Notes: generated by a model from the letters alone, not told the origin. A stretch of 64,000 bases of DNA from Malus domestica (GCF_042453785.1 NC_091669.1:11358501-11422500); one strand, 5' to 3'. Shown: positions 1 through 11,867, numbered from the stretch's first letter. Numbers and translations are program-made.

Positions 1-54
1 AACTGTGAAGGGCAGTTTTAGTTCGTTGTTTTGATTTCTCTAATCTGCTTGCAG

Positions 55-1159
55 GGTGGCAGTTCACATCAACTCTACAACTCAGTTCATTCACAGGCAA
101 GCACGTGACGAGATAGTATACTTTGACTTTCAATACCATGGGAAATAAATGAGTTTGATCCATAACATTATATACAGAGAAACCACTAACACTTCTGTGC
201 TTACATATCCAGATTTTCACATTGCCAAAGGATACATTTATCTATCCTGCTCATGATTACAAGGGATTCACTGTAAGGAACTATTTACTGTCTATTTCTT
301 CCATACCAAGTTGAATCTACGCAGCTATTTATGCCACTTGTTTGCTTGACATGCAGGTTAGTACTGTGGGGGAGGAGATGCTTTATAATCCTCGGCTCAC
401 AAAAGATGAGGTATATAATTGTTTTTCGTCAAAATTGCCAAACCCCTTGCATTTACTAAATTTTATTTTCTTCAGAAAGATGTAACCACTGCTATCTGGT
501 TGACAAGCAGATAATAACTTCCTTTTACTCTAATAAATCTAATCGTCAATGTTTTATGTCTGCATATTCTGGTTCGACAAATATTTAAACTAGATGTGTA
601 CTGACAAGGGCAGATATTAATGTGAAGGAGCTTCTGCCTAAAAGCAATCACTTAAATTTTACTACGAATTGTTAACACTAATATTTCTCGGATGTTGTAA
701 AAGAATTCTGCTGAAGTTTAAGGGAAAGCAACGAGATATAGATTCTGCAGTCGTCTGGAGATTATTAGCTAATAAAGTAGTACCCACTGTAGAGAATTTT
801 GCATGCATTTGACCATAACCGCAGCATGAATTCACTTTTATCTCTCATCGATGATACGGGTATGTTCGACACTTTTTGCCTATATATCTAACTAATTTGA
901 TTTTTGAGTTCTTTTCTGCAGGAGGGATTTAAAAGTATCATGGAAAGTAAGTAAACTTATCGTATCTAAACGTATAAAGTGCCGATTCATTGTTTTACGA
1001 CATATCCAACCGTTTTAGGTTTGAATTAAGACAAATTTATGTTGTTTGACAGATCTGAAACTCTCATACCCAAAAATGATTGACATAGCAGTGCCTGCAA
1101 ATATGGTTTGTGGATTGCAAGATTTGTCTGAAAGGCCTGCCGAGTCTGTGGCAAAATAG
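55..1159 (+). CDS. ETHE1: Persulfide dioxygenase ETHE1 (GLY3), 3' part
   Basis: C-terminal ~95 residues of ETHE1, the mitochondrial metallo-beta-lactamase-fold iron enzyme that oxidises glutathione persulfide in sulfur/cysteine catabolism. The 5' part lies outside the window. Exons by splice sites and frame: 55-96, 213-272, 357-410, 922-946 and 1053-1159 (TAG 1157-1159). Readable segments are [37 protein letters not shown] and [20 protein letters not shown], which match plant ETHE1 closely. PAHDYKG is a conserved histidine-containing motif of the fold. The earlier iron ligands are not in the window. The intron after residue HSQ (97-212) begins with GC rather than GT. The last residues ([11 protein letters not shown]) fall in the family's variable tail. 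Identity is from remembered homologues; exon limits are read directly. Confidence 0.93.
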
Positions 1160-1580
1160 GTACAGTTGCTGCTATGATTTGTACTTCAGACAAGAACGTC
1201 TAAAGGGAGCTGGCGTTACCACATCACTCGATTGGTTTCCACCATACATGATGTATCTACCACTACAATTAACTGCACTAGACTTTGAATGCATATACTG
1301 ATGGTGCCGAAGGGCAGCTCTATATCCTATGATGCCTCTCGTGTTCGTTTCAAGAGATACTTGTGTGAGTTCTTTTGTTGTGCAGAAAAAGAAAAAGAAA
1401 ACGGAACGAGAGAGAAAAAAAATGTCCGGATGAATGAAAGAGCCAGCTACCTGCGGCTGTTGTATTGGATTGACTACATAAAACCTCTTATTTACTATTT
1501 GGCATGCAACATCTTCTGCTGCTCAGCATAACATCTTAGTTGTAGAAGTTCTCACTGCCCCTCGGCAGTTTTGAAATCTA
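1160..1580 (+). other. 3' UTR/flank of ETHE1
   Basis: No gene is supported here. The stretch follows the ETHE1 stop and probably holds its 3' UTR. Short ORFs within it have no recognisable protein features. Confidence 0.5.
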
Positions 1581-2141
1581 AGGGCTTGTTTTGTATCCTA
1601 TTTTAAAAAATTTGTAATTTCTCAAAACATTTTTTAAGAATTTTTTCTTGAAATCAATTATTTTTTAGGACTCAAAAAGTTGTTGGTATGCGATTTAAAA
1701 ATTATAGATCTTACAACTTAAACTGAACAAAAAGATTCAAACAAAAGGGATCGAGAGAGAAAATGAGAGAAAAGGAAATAAAGTAAGAGATGATTAGAAG
1801 AAAGAGAAGGAAGTGAGATGATGAGGAAAAGTGTGAGAAAGAATCGAGAGAGGATTGGAAGAGGGATAAAAAAGGTGAAAAAAAAGATAAGGGGAAGAGA
1901 GAAAGAAGAAAAGAGAGATAGATTTTGTGTGAGAGGGGAGGAGAGAGATAAAATAAAGGAGTGAATTAAATTTAAAAACTCTAAAAATTTACTTTTTGCG
2001 ACTTTAGATAATAGACTATATTTTTTAGTTAGTTTTGTGTTCAGTTTTTTAAAATAGTCTTACCAAACAAGTTTTTAAAGCCTAAAACTTGGAAATTGTT
2101 TTTGAGTAAGTTGAATTCAAGTAGAATACCAAACATATTCT
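1581..2141. mobile_element. MITE-like non-autonomous DNA element, purine-rich core
   Basis: The left end GGCTTGTTTTGTATCCTA is similar to the reverse complement of the right end (around GAATATGTTTGGTATTCTAC, 2120-2141). The core, about 1745-1960, is a long GA-rich tract. No coding capacity. Inverted ends suggest a hAT-like or other non-autonomous DNA transposon, but I found no convincing target-site duplication. Confidence 0.4.
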
Positions 2142-2286
2142 AAATTTCCTTCTCATTTGTTCAGAAATTGAATATTTGACACCTTAGAAAACAGAGAACA
2201 TCAATCCATAATTTCTACCTCAATTACGTTATCCATTTTGGGCATCGTTTGAACTTTTGAAACCTGAATCCATGGTTTCATTTAGG

Positions 2287-2598
2287 CTGTGTTTAGACGA
2301 GGGATTCAAGATTCAAGGATTGAGACCAAGAATGGACAACGACATATTAGATAAGGGGAATTAGGAATGCCCGCATGAGCATTACAAACTATAAGGGTGT
2401 GTGAGAGTAATGTGTAAATTCCTACTTGGAATGTGTCATTTGCAAATCTTTTCCGCACGCCTCGCAATTTAACATTTTGGTTTATTTCTTGATAAATTGG
2501 TCAATCTCTTTTTTTCTTTTTCTATTATTATTATTATTATTTTAATGGAAGGTCTCAATCTCTTTAGGGCGTAAAAATTCCTTATCCAAACACAATCA
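2287..2598. mobile_element. Putative MITE with TGTTTRG-type inverted ends
   Basis: The left end (TGTGTTTAGACGAGGGATT) and the reverse complement of the right end (TTGTGTTTGGATAAGGAATT) are similar inverted termini around ~300 bp of non-coding AT-rich DNA. This fits a hAT-type MITE. No target-site duplication was established. Confidence 0.45.
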
Positions 2599-3571
2599 GG
2601 GGAGCAATTAGTTAACCACTAGGCACTAGCCAACTTGCAAATCTCTCTTTCAGCTTTACCGAAGAGATCATTTCTATCCTTGTAAATGTTTTAGGTATTT
2701 TCAACTTCTGTTTTAGTCGTATACGCTTTAAATTGGATGTTATGGATGATTTTTTAATGAATCAGATCGGAAATTGGGTTTCTAATTTCAACCCAAAAAA
2801 ATTCAAAATCACATTTTCTTTTCATTTTTGGAATTATTCGGAATATTAAAATTTTCAGAACTCAATTTCAAAATCAATGGCATATTGGAATTCCGGGATT
2901 CACAATTCCTATACCTTACAATTTTTGAGAATTTGAAATTTTGTGCAATTAAGTCTTTTACATTAGGAGTAGAGTAATCACTAACCACGTGCTTTGTTAA
3001 AGAGATCACTTTGACCTAATTTAGATCAAGTTAGAGGACTTAAGTTGAAGATATATGGTCTAATGACTGAGATGCAAGTCTAACTAGGACTTGTTCTTGA
3101 GGGATTAAAAGACATAACCCAATTACGTAACTTCACATTTTCAAAGGGGGAGAAAATGATAGGAATTAACAAAGAACAAGAATACTGCAGGCCGCAGACT
3201 GCAGTCTAAGCAAAATAATCTCCAAGGAAAAGAGGAGGAGGAATAATGAAATTATAAAAGTCCAAGTCAAGCAATTCGGAAAGGTTGGTGAGGAAGATAC
3301 AGACAATTGAAAGAGAAATTTTTCAGTGTACTCGGAATGCAAGTTGGTATATCGTATTATAATACAACTAAAAGAATGCTGATTTTATATATTTTTTTTC
3401 ACTTATATTATGACAATAGCATACCAACTTGTGTTTCGAATAATAAAAATTAGAGAAATGATAAGGGGACTCTTTGTGGACTCTCTGCTAATCAATTTAA
3501 CCTCAATCCTAATGTCAACATTATAAAATGTTTCGCTAAAAATATAAGGTGATAGAAGATCCATAAAAAGT
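2599..3571. other. AT-rich intergenic DNA
   Basis: I see no gene, RNA or clear transposon here. The short minus-strand ORF near 2809-3009 is low-complexity and unsupported. Confidence 0.5.
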
Positions 3572-4240
3572 TGGGGCTTTTAGATCTAGTTCCAAAAACA
3601 TAGATGGTTTTTAGGAGTGGTCCAATTATCTAATTACATGTTTTTATTTTTTTTATACTCATTTTATATTTTTTTTAAATATTAAAAATCAATTAAAATC
3701 TTCTAATATTATGTATTTTTTAACCCCAAAAAATCTAATTAATATCTTACAACAAAAAAAAACTAATATACTAACATAAATTATCTACAAAACATTCTAC
3801 CTTAACTCAAGTAAAAAATATATGAATATATATTATACCTGTAAGTGAAATATGAAACTTAACTAAAAGGTAGGAAAAAACATAATATACCTACAAACAT
3901 GACACATTAATTTGTGACATGTTGATTATAAAAAAGAATATATCACATAGATACATCAAAATAATTAACCTGTGATATAGGTTGATTATAAAAATTAAAA
4001 ATAAAATCTATAAATGAGGTTTAAAGCAGAAGGAAGAACAAAAAATAACAAAAAATAAAAATAAAAATAAATAATCAAAGAGATAATTAGGAAGAAATTT
4101 GATTTTTATAATAAATCTTATCATTGAATAGATAATTATTGATAATTAAATAATTAAATTTAAGGAATTGGATTTATTTTAATAAATTGGACTATTCCTA
4201 CTATTGGCTAAAAAAATTGAACTTATATAAAGTTTTTCCT
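3572..4240. repeat. Dispersed ~668-bp repeat, copy A
   Basis: Starts at GGGGCTTTTAGATCTAGTTC and ends near AAGTTTTTCC. The whole block recurs in the same orientation at 37370-38036 with scattered substitutions and small indels. It has no ORF and is very AT-rich. The sharply bounded homology points to a non-autonomous mobile element of unknown class. Confidence 0.8.
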
Positions 4241-5455
4241 AAAAAAATTCACTTTTTAAGAAAGTTCCCTTAGTATTTTTCATATCTCTCCACTTAACTA
4301 GAAGAATGAGCGTGGTGGTATCCATAGTTTGATTCGTATTCAAATGCTAGATGACATATTTCGAGGTGGAAATTCTCATCAAATTTCCCAACCTTCAAGA
4401 TGTTTAATTACTTTCTCCAAGAAACAAGCACTAGTTGTTATTAGTGGCTCTTAAACTTTGGTTGTCGTTAAACTCGAACTTGAGGAAAACCTAAAACGTG
4501 ATTGCGTGTTGGGACTGCCACAGCACCACCCACCTTTGTGTGTCAAACCAAAACTCTGCTCCGGTCCACCACGCTTGTCCTTGTATTAAGGTTAGCAGTA
4601 TTCCTAGGGCAATAAAAATGACATTGCGAACATAATGCACAACTTCAACTTTTATACGTTACGTGTACAATGTTTAGTAGTTTATTACATTTAGTAGTTT
4701 ATTAAAGAATAAAGCAAGAAGGAGTGTGCTCTAACTATATTGAAGTGCTTAATAAAATATATGTTCTACATTTTTTTTAAGGGATCGCCACATCCTTGTT
4801 GAAGACCAACACATCCCATTTTTTTATCTAAATAACTGGCGCATAACTAGATAAAGTAAACCTCGCAAGTGCATTCACTTTACAGAAACAAATGTGTGGT
4901 CTATATTGTTACTAATATTGACATGAATCTAAAAGAGGTCCTATTAAACACTCTGATATATTTGGTTGTGAGTATTTAACTCAGTTACTGTATATTTAAG
5001 TATGATTTTACAAAATTTGTAATCTTGCTTGATAAGAAAACATATTAGACTCTCTGAAAAATAAAAACGACTTTACTAAAATTTTATTAAAAGATCACGA
5101 AGATGTACAAAGAGAATTTCAAAAGAGAAATAAATTTTAGTTTTTTTACACTAATTATAGATAACTTTACGTCGATGCTAAATAAGCCCTAAAGTTCAAC
5201 AAAAGTTAAGAAACCAAAGAGATAGAAAAAGAAAGGCTCATATATGAGAAGAAGGGAAAACTATATTTAAAAACAAAAGTCTCATAGCATATGTAGCATC
5301 CTGGGCATGATTCTACACCATATATACACAACTACATACATTCCCTTACCATAAACGTTTTTCATGTGTTGGATACATTATTTCAAACACTGAGATTTGT
5401 TTAGATGTGGCAGTAATTGTTGATCGTTGAAACCACTGCTAATAATAACATTTCC
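4241..5455. other. Intergenic DNA
   Basis: AT-rich sequence with no supportable gene or RNA. Confidence 0.5.
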
Positions 5456-5748
5456 TGTCACATCCCGATCCGGGTCCCCATCACATTTCGGGCTCGACTC
5501 CGCCGTAGCACGATATTGTCCGCTTTGGGCCCTGACCAAGCCCTCGCGGTTTTGTTTATAGGAACTCACGCGAGCAGAACTTCTCAGTGGGCCACACATC
5601 CTGGGAGTGAGCTCATTCTTGCTTAACTTCGGAGTTCCTACGGAACTTGAAGCCAGTAAGCTCCCAAAAGGCCTCGTGTTAGGTAGAGATGAAAATATAC
5701 ATACAAGGCTTATAGGATCCTCACCCATGGGCGATGTAGAATCTTACA
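5456..5748 (-). repeat. Cassandra LTR1
   Basis: A 293-bp LTR. Its 5S-like region is diverged: the intermediate element is degraded and the C-box-like part reads GGATGTGTGGCC on the minus strand. Its end is mutated (TCTTACA instead of TGTTACA). Confidence 0.85.
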
Positions 5749-5804
5749 ATCCACCCCCTTAGGGGCCCGACGTCTTCGTTGACACACTTCCAGCCAGGGA
5801 TTGG

Positions 5805-5817
5805 CTCTGATACCAAA
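5805..5817 (-). promoter_or_regulatory. Cassandra primer-binding site (tRNA-iMet type)
   Basis: The minus strand reads TTTGGTATCAGAG, the usual initiator-methionine tRNA primer site, directly beside LTR2. The second internal has a mutated copy (GATACCAAAT on plus) at 6175-6185. Confidence 0.8.
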
Positions 5818-5818
5818 T

Positions 5819-6114
5819 TGTCACATCCCAGCCCGGGTCCCCACCACATCCCTGGCTCGACTCCGCCGTAGCACGATATTGTCTGCTTTGGGCCCCAACC
5901 ACGCCCTCACGGTTTTGTTTCTGAGAACTATAACACGAGAATTTCCCAATGGGTCACCCATTATGGGATTGCTCTCGTGCGAACTCGCTTAACTTCGAAA
6001 TTCCAATGGAACCTGAAGCCATTAAGCTCCCAAAAGGTCTCGTGTTATATGGAGGTGAGCATTTACATATAAGGCATAGAGGATCCACTCCCCTGGGCGA
6101 TGTGGGATGTTACA
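5819..6114 (-). repeat. Cassandra LTR2
   Basis: A 296-bp LTR with intact TG...CA-type ends. On the minus strand its 5S-like part includes GAAGTTAAGCG, ACGAGAG and ATGGGTGACCC, corresponding to the A box, intermediate element and C box of 5S genes. Confidence 0.88.
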
Positions 6115-6185
6115 ATCCACCCCCCTTAGAGGCCCGACGTCCTCTTCGGCACACTTCCGGCAAGGGATTGACTTTGATACCAAAT

Positions 6186-6505
6186 TGTCACATCCCGACC
6201 CGGGTCCTTACCACATCCTGACCCGGGTCCTTACCACATCCTTGGCTCGACTTCGCCGTAGCACGATATTGTCTGCTTTGGGCCCCGACCACGCATTCAC
6301 GGTTTTGATTATGGAAACTCACGCGAGCAGAAGTTCCCAGTGGGTCACCTATCCTGGGAATGCTCTGGCCCATTCTCGCTTAACTTCGGAGTTCCTATGG
6401 AACTTGAAGCTAGTGAACTCCCAAAAGGCCTCGTGCTAAGTAGAGATGAGAATATACATATAAGGCTTACAGGATCCTCACCCCTGGGCGATGTGAGATG
6501 TTACA
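6186..6505 (-). repeat. Cassandra LTR3 with internal 23-bp duplication
   Basis: A 320-bp LTR, longer than its neighbours because GACCCGGGTCCTTACCACAT and its 3' bases occur twice in tandem at about 6197-6242. The 5S-like part is otherwise collinear with LTR2. Confidence 0.85.
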
Positions 6506-6508
6506 ATC

Positions 6509-6690
6509 AAGAACTTCCCAAGGGGTCACCCATCATGGGATTGCTCTCGCGCGAACTCGCTTAACTTCGGAGCTCCGATGGAACCCGAAGCAAGTGAGCT
6601 CCCAAAAGGCCTCGTGCTGTATGGAGGTGAGCATGTACATATAATTAAGGCATAGAGGATCCACTCCACTGGACGATGTGGGATGTTACA
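6509..6690 (-). repeat. Truncated Cassandra LTR4
   Basis: After LTR3 and only about 3 bp of internal DNA (ATC), the sequence jumps into the middle of another LTR at AAGAACTTCCCAAGG and runs to its end TGTTACA. It retains the 5S-like segment, including GCGAGAG and GATGGGTGACCCC on the minus strand. Confidence 0.82.
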
Positions 6691-6891
6691 TTCCCTATCG
6701 TTGCAAACTTGGGTTTGACATGCATTGTGATCTAATTGCTCAACTATAGATGGACTGATAAATTATTTCTGTAGATATTAGAGTGCACGGTTGAATATGA
6801 TTTCAATCTTTATTTTTGCCATACGTTAACAAGGAAGGAAAAATTAAAGCCTTGTTTTGGAGATAAAAACTATTTTCTTGGAGTAAAACTT

Positions 6892-7021
6892 GGGTGGTAC
6901 TATTCACACATCTCATCTTATTTTTCACACGCCTCTCCTAGTTTATGGCTGTTAAATTGAATGAAAAAATTAATAAGCTATGTATGAGAGGTAAAAGAAG
7001 TGTATAGATAGCATCACCCTA
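6892..7021. mobile_element. Mutator-like MITE (130 bp)
   Basis: Inverted ends GGGTGGTACTATTCACAC and GGGTGATGCTATCTATACAC (right end, reverse complement), flanked by 9-bp near-duplications GTAAAACTT and ATAAAACTT. Related in sequence to the elements at 20749 and 42294. Confidence 0.65.
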
Positions 7022-7529
7022 ATAAAACTTTTATGTTACAAGTGTTATTTTTACATGTATCTTTCTTATTCTTAATCTGATCACGTAATGACACAGGAGT
7101 AATAAAATACACATATGTGATAGAGAAGTTATTGAAATTATAATTACTAATAAGGATGTTAAATAATGTAGGGATAAAATATTGGGTGCTTTAGATTTTG
7201 GCTCTTACAACTCATTATTTTTAGATAAAAACACATTTATCTTTAAAGATTCAGTTTAAGCCCAAATTTAAAATTTGCAAATATATTGGAACACTATTGA
7301 CCTATTAATACAATTTATTTACACTCATGTCACTCATACTTTATGGTCCCTTTTTCAAATTCCTAAATTTATGCCAAATTAAAAGTAGTAGAAAAAGTGA
7401 AATAAAATGTAAAAAGTGTTTGCATTAACCATATCCATGTCAAACTAGAAAAGTAGTTTTTTTTTTTCGTGATATATTTTGTAGCAATTTTACCCATATT
7501 AATTGGTAGATAAATTAGTTTGTTTCAAT
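7022..7529. other. Intergenic DNA
   Basis: AT-rich; nothing recognisable. Confidence 0.45.
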
Positions 7530-8270
7530 TATTTAAAAAAAAAATACCACACCTATATTATATATTTTGAATCAAATAACATTCCTCTAACTTTTAGGTA
7601 AATTATTTTCTATGTATTGTTATATATGCTAGACACGTTTTGTTGTTGTATAAACATGAGTGGAACATAATATTGTTGATTTATACATCAAACTGCATTT
7701 CTTTTGTTATAGGTAAATTATTTTCCATGTACAAGTACTTATATTAGGCACGTTTTGTTGTTGGTACACACAATATTTTGTATCATTGTAAAGAAAGATA
7801 TTACATTACACCCATGGTATAATTGTTGTAGGTAAATTATTGGAAATTAATTTGTAGTTAGGTAATGAACATTTTGCATCATTAGAAATGAACATTTCAA
7901 ATAGTAGGTAGGTAAATTAATTTGTTCTACTTATATAAAAAAATTGCACTACACCTAGTTATATTTAATTTTTCCAATTATTAAAAAAATTTATACCACA
8001 CCCAACCAAATAACATTTATCTAACTTGTAGGTAAATTATTTTCCATGTATTGTTAGATATGTTAGGCACGTTTTATTGTTGTTAATACTATGCATCGAA
8101 CTACATTTCTTCTTAATATAGGTAAATTATTTTCCATGTATTAGTACATATGTTAGGCACGCTTTGTTGTTGGTATAAACATTATTTTGCATCATTGTAA
8201 AAAAGAGATATTATATTACACCCATGGTATAATTGTTGTAGGTAAATTAATGTGCATGTAGATAATGAAA
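7530..8270 (+). repeat. Diverged tandem duplication, unit ~434 bp
   Basis: ATCAAATAACATTCCTCTAAC (7571) recurs as ACCAAATAACATTTATCTAAC (8005). The motif GGTAAATTATTTTCCATGTA, followed by (T)TAGGCACGTTTTGTTGTTG, appears several times in each unit. Both units end with CACCCATGGTATAATTGTTG. No coding potential. Confidence 0.7.
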
Positions 8271-10440
8271 TACAATGTTCTAATATATTAATAAAAAATG
8301 ATAAATTCAAAAGTATTCAAGAGTAGGGTGCAAAAAACTGAATCGAATAGTTTTATGAAAATTCAAAGCCTTTCTAAAAAATTAATATGCAATAAATTTT
8401 TAACATTAATGTCTTCTTTTTTTCTTGTTGCAAAATCATTTACTCTCCCCTTACAATTAATTGTCTACATCAAATATGTAATAGGGGTATTTTAGGCATG
8501 TGAAAAATGTAAAATGTGTGAAGTAATATGAAATTAATGATTTTGCTTATTCATTGGATTTTCTTTGAGTAAAAAAGTTATGTAGAGTTTTATATGAAGA
8601 AAATTGAGTTGAAAGGGTTAAAATCATATTTTCAGTAAAATATTCTGCAAGTATGAAAAGTATAGTTAACCTTACAAGACCTGAATACTCGGACTGCAAT
8701 CTCTCTTCTTACTAATTAATTAATAGCTTGCTTTTACTGTAGTGCTCATCAAATAAAAATGAAAATTCAACGTGCGGTAGCTACAAGCTAGTCTTTTCCT
8801 CCCTTGACATTTTATTTATTTAATGGGAAAACATAAAGGTTTTCAACCATTACATGATCATGCCTCTATTAAAGAGTAAGATATATATGCAGCGGCTACA
8901 TAGTCACGTAACATTAGAATTTAATAATAACTAAAACTTTGTGATAACAGTAATTTTATGTTATGTAAGTTCTTTATGCGTATTCAGGGTCTTTTATTTG
9001 ATGGTACTTTATTCACTTTTTTTCTTCCAAACGCACCGACCTAAGAAACTGAAAGCAAAACATCTTATTTGAAGAAATACTTAAGACTTTTTGACTAAAA
9101 TAAATTTCGATTTTTTTTTTTTGATGAAAAATAAATTTTGATTATACATTCAAAACTTGGAGTAGAAAAAGAGTCGACATATATATGAACCAAAATATTT
9201 TCAAAGTCAGCATCACAAGGGAGCAGAGACGAATTATACAGGAGCACGATAGCACACCAATTTCAAAGCCTTAGTTTAAACATTTACTAGCCTAAGGCCA
9301 CACATTTTGTATGTGAACTAGTTTTATTATTATTTTATTTAGAAAATATGTGGAGAGAGAAGTTGGAGAGAAACGTGAAAAAAAAGAGGAATTGATGAGG
9401 AAGAGATAAAATGTAGGAGTGGAGATATATTTATATTTTGATTTTTGTTTTTTAAAATTAGAAATATGCTATGTTAACATGTGAGTGAAGAAAGAAGAAA
9501 AAATAATATTTTATTATTAAAAAATTATATTATTGCTCATGATGTTATTTTGTATAATAAAATTAAATATTTTTTCATCTTCTTTTAACTGATAAAGAAA
9601 ATTAACTAATATGTAATTTAGATAATATTGTTATTTTTTCACCTGCTCTCACGCAATTTTTTATAAATATCAAACGTAATAAATATAATAAAATAATGGC
9701 TGCAACTACAAGCATGTCTGCTCCAAATTCCACGGCTACTCTCGTTTCTCTCTGTTTGTCCACTTTATGTGTTTGTTTTTTTTTTGGAAACCCACTTTAT
9801 GTGTTTTTTGTTTTCGTATTTGTAGGCGTGTTTCCATTCATGGGTACGCAGGGTCCCGTTGAACATTCCATGTAGATTAAATTGATTAATGGCAGACATT
9901 CCCATATTTAATTACGTCAAGAATATCATATGTATTTGGTCGATCGTGAGGAAATTAAATGTGGAAGTCCGATTTGGTGCCTTTTGCTACCTTAGCTTGC
10001 TTGAATTTTCTTTTATCATCATGATCATTTTCATAAAATTAAAGAAAGGTAAAACCCAAATTAAAGTTTTCTTTTCCCACAAATATTGTAATTAAATGTG
10101 ATTTAGCAGCCTTTTTTTTTCACCGCCCAAGGAATCTTAATCCTTAAAACTTCACCTTATGAATGAAGAGAATGAAAATCATTCGATTTAGTATCTCTAG
10201 CTAACTATATGATATCATGTCGATGTCGTAGTTGAACTTGAAAATTACCCAAAAAAAAAAGAGTCGAACAATTATATAACACTCATTTTAGGTCATTCCT
10301 AGTACCTTAGTTGAAAACTAATTAACCTCAAACTGGGTGTTGTATCTTCAGTTTTCAATGAGCATTCACCCATGTACCTCTTAGAGTTCGAATCCTCTAT
10401 TTCTTTTGCCGTTCGGAAAAATGTACTCAGCATAAATATC

Positions 10441-10463
10441 TATATATATATATATATATATAT
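10441..10463. repeat. (TA)n microsatellite
   Basis: Uninterrupted TA repeat of 23 bases. Confidence 0.95.
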
Positions 10464-11074
10464 GAGAATATAATAACGACTCAAAGCTAATGTTTTGGTC
10501 ATTACACTATCTGAAATTTTATATAATCACTTTCAGTTTAAATAATGCAACAATCCTGTTGCAATGTGCAAATTATAGAAGACCTCTCACATCAAGATAA
10601 CCTTCAAGTTCAACCACAGAAATGGTATATAGTTTGACCTAGATTCAAGCATATGCTTCATTATATAGTCTTTGTCACGAACTGCTCGTTAGGGAAGTCA
10701 AGGCTTTCATTAATTTACTGTTTATTATGTTAAAATACCTACACCATCTAAGTCATATTTCCCAACCAAGTCAACATATGTCTAAAAGAAAAAAGAATGT
10801 ACATATGTGTATATTTGTTTGATATATAAAATGTTCAGATAAAGAAAACTTCACTCTTTCGATTTCTGACGGGTGATCATTGTGGTCCAAACTCAGACGG
10901 ATGAAAATTAAAAAAGTAATTATATGCATAAAGAGACATGCATAAATTGAAATAAAAAGTGATTATATATCATTTTATATATAAGGAAAAATAAACAAAT
11001 TTTATTACCAGACAACACTACACTATTGTGTGTGAGACTTCTATTAAAAATGGAAAATTAAGCATGCTTAGATA

Positions 11075-11110
11075 GTATGTATGTATGTATGTATGTATGT
11101 ATGTATGTAT
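11075..11110. repeat. (GTAT)9 microsatellite
   Basis: Nine perfect tetranucleotide repeats, a likely length-polymorphic marker. Confidence 0.95.
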
Positions 11111-11676
11111 ATCGATTAAGATGCCCGTGTTGCAGCTCCATGAAGAGATCTCTTAATCGCATTGCATGATTGACTGGTCACAATTATCTGATCAAAATTG
11201 TGATGCTACGTACCTTCTGAACAATGCTTAAGGAGTGTATGCTTTAAAGATCTGTAGAGAATCTTCTTTGTAATTTTTTAATTCTTTTAAAAAATGAAAC
11301 GAGTGCATATGATTATAAAAAATAAAAATAAAAAAAAAAAACTAATAGAAATTGCTTGAAACTTTGAGTTTTAACAATAAGGACAAAATAAAGGGTAAAG
11401 TAAATAGTCTCATATTTGATTTTTTAATATTTTATATGGTTTTTCGTTAAAATAAACAGTACTGCAGACTTTTCGTTAAAACCCTTAAAAAAAAAGGAAA
11501 GGAAAAGAAAATAAACTTTGACTTCGCATGTCTGACAATTATTAATGAATTAAATAAGAAGGAATAGTTCTCCGCCATCGAAAGTGCCTTGACTTGATGA
11601 TTGTTTTTGTTTATCGTATCATTTATAGAGAAACTATGTTTGTTAACATAAAAGATTACGCCAACAGAATCCTCTC

Positions 11677-11867
11677 CGGATCTTTTGGTGAGAATTCTGG
11701 AGATTCATAAATCGTGTCTGATTATCGTATATTGTACGATCAATTTTTGTCAGGTACTGTTTGTATTTAATTTTAAATAAAAATATTTAAAAATGATTTC
11801 TGATCGCACGATGTACAATGAACGAATATAATTCACGGATCCTCGAAATCCTCACAAAGATGATCCG
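11677..11867. mobile_element. Foldback/MITE-like inverted repeat
   Basis: The left arm (from CGGATCTTTTGGTGAGAATT) is similar to the reverse complement of the right arm (CGGATCATCTTTGTGAGGAT), and the inner parts both read towards TGTACGATCA or TGCGATCA. The arms are imperfect, about 75 bp each, around a short AT-rich loop. Confidence 0.6.

Larger units (their letters stand above)
5456..6690 (-). mobile_element. Cassandra TRIM retrotransposon, tandem multi-LTR array
   Basis: Four LTR units on the minus strand in the order LTR1 (5456-5748), internal (5749-5818), LTR2 (5819-6114), internal (6115-6185), LTR3 (6186-6505), truncated LTR4 (about 6509-6690). Each plus-strand unit starts TGTCACATCCC and ends near GATGTTACA. 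The LTRs carry sequence like the reverse complement of 5S rRNA (GGGTCACCCAT ... CTCGCTTAACTTCGGAG), the hallmark of Cassandra terminal-repeat retrotransposons in miniature. The ~70-bp internals hold the initiator-Met tRNA primer site and a polypurine tract and encode nothing. Flanks TTTCC (left) and TTCCC (right) could be one imperfect 5-bp target duplication around the whole array. Confidence 0.92.

Noticed and set aside
5378..6564. Several ORFs of 60-116 codons on both strands
   Set aside because: They are translations of Cassandra LTRs with 5S-like sequence; the repeats explain the open frames and similarity among them.
10370..10400. tRNA-B-box-like AGTTCGAATCC as a tRNA gene or SINE
   Set aside because: No A box at the right distance, no cloverleaf, no target duplication.
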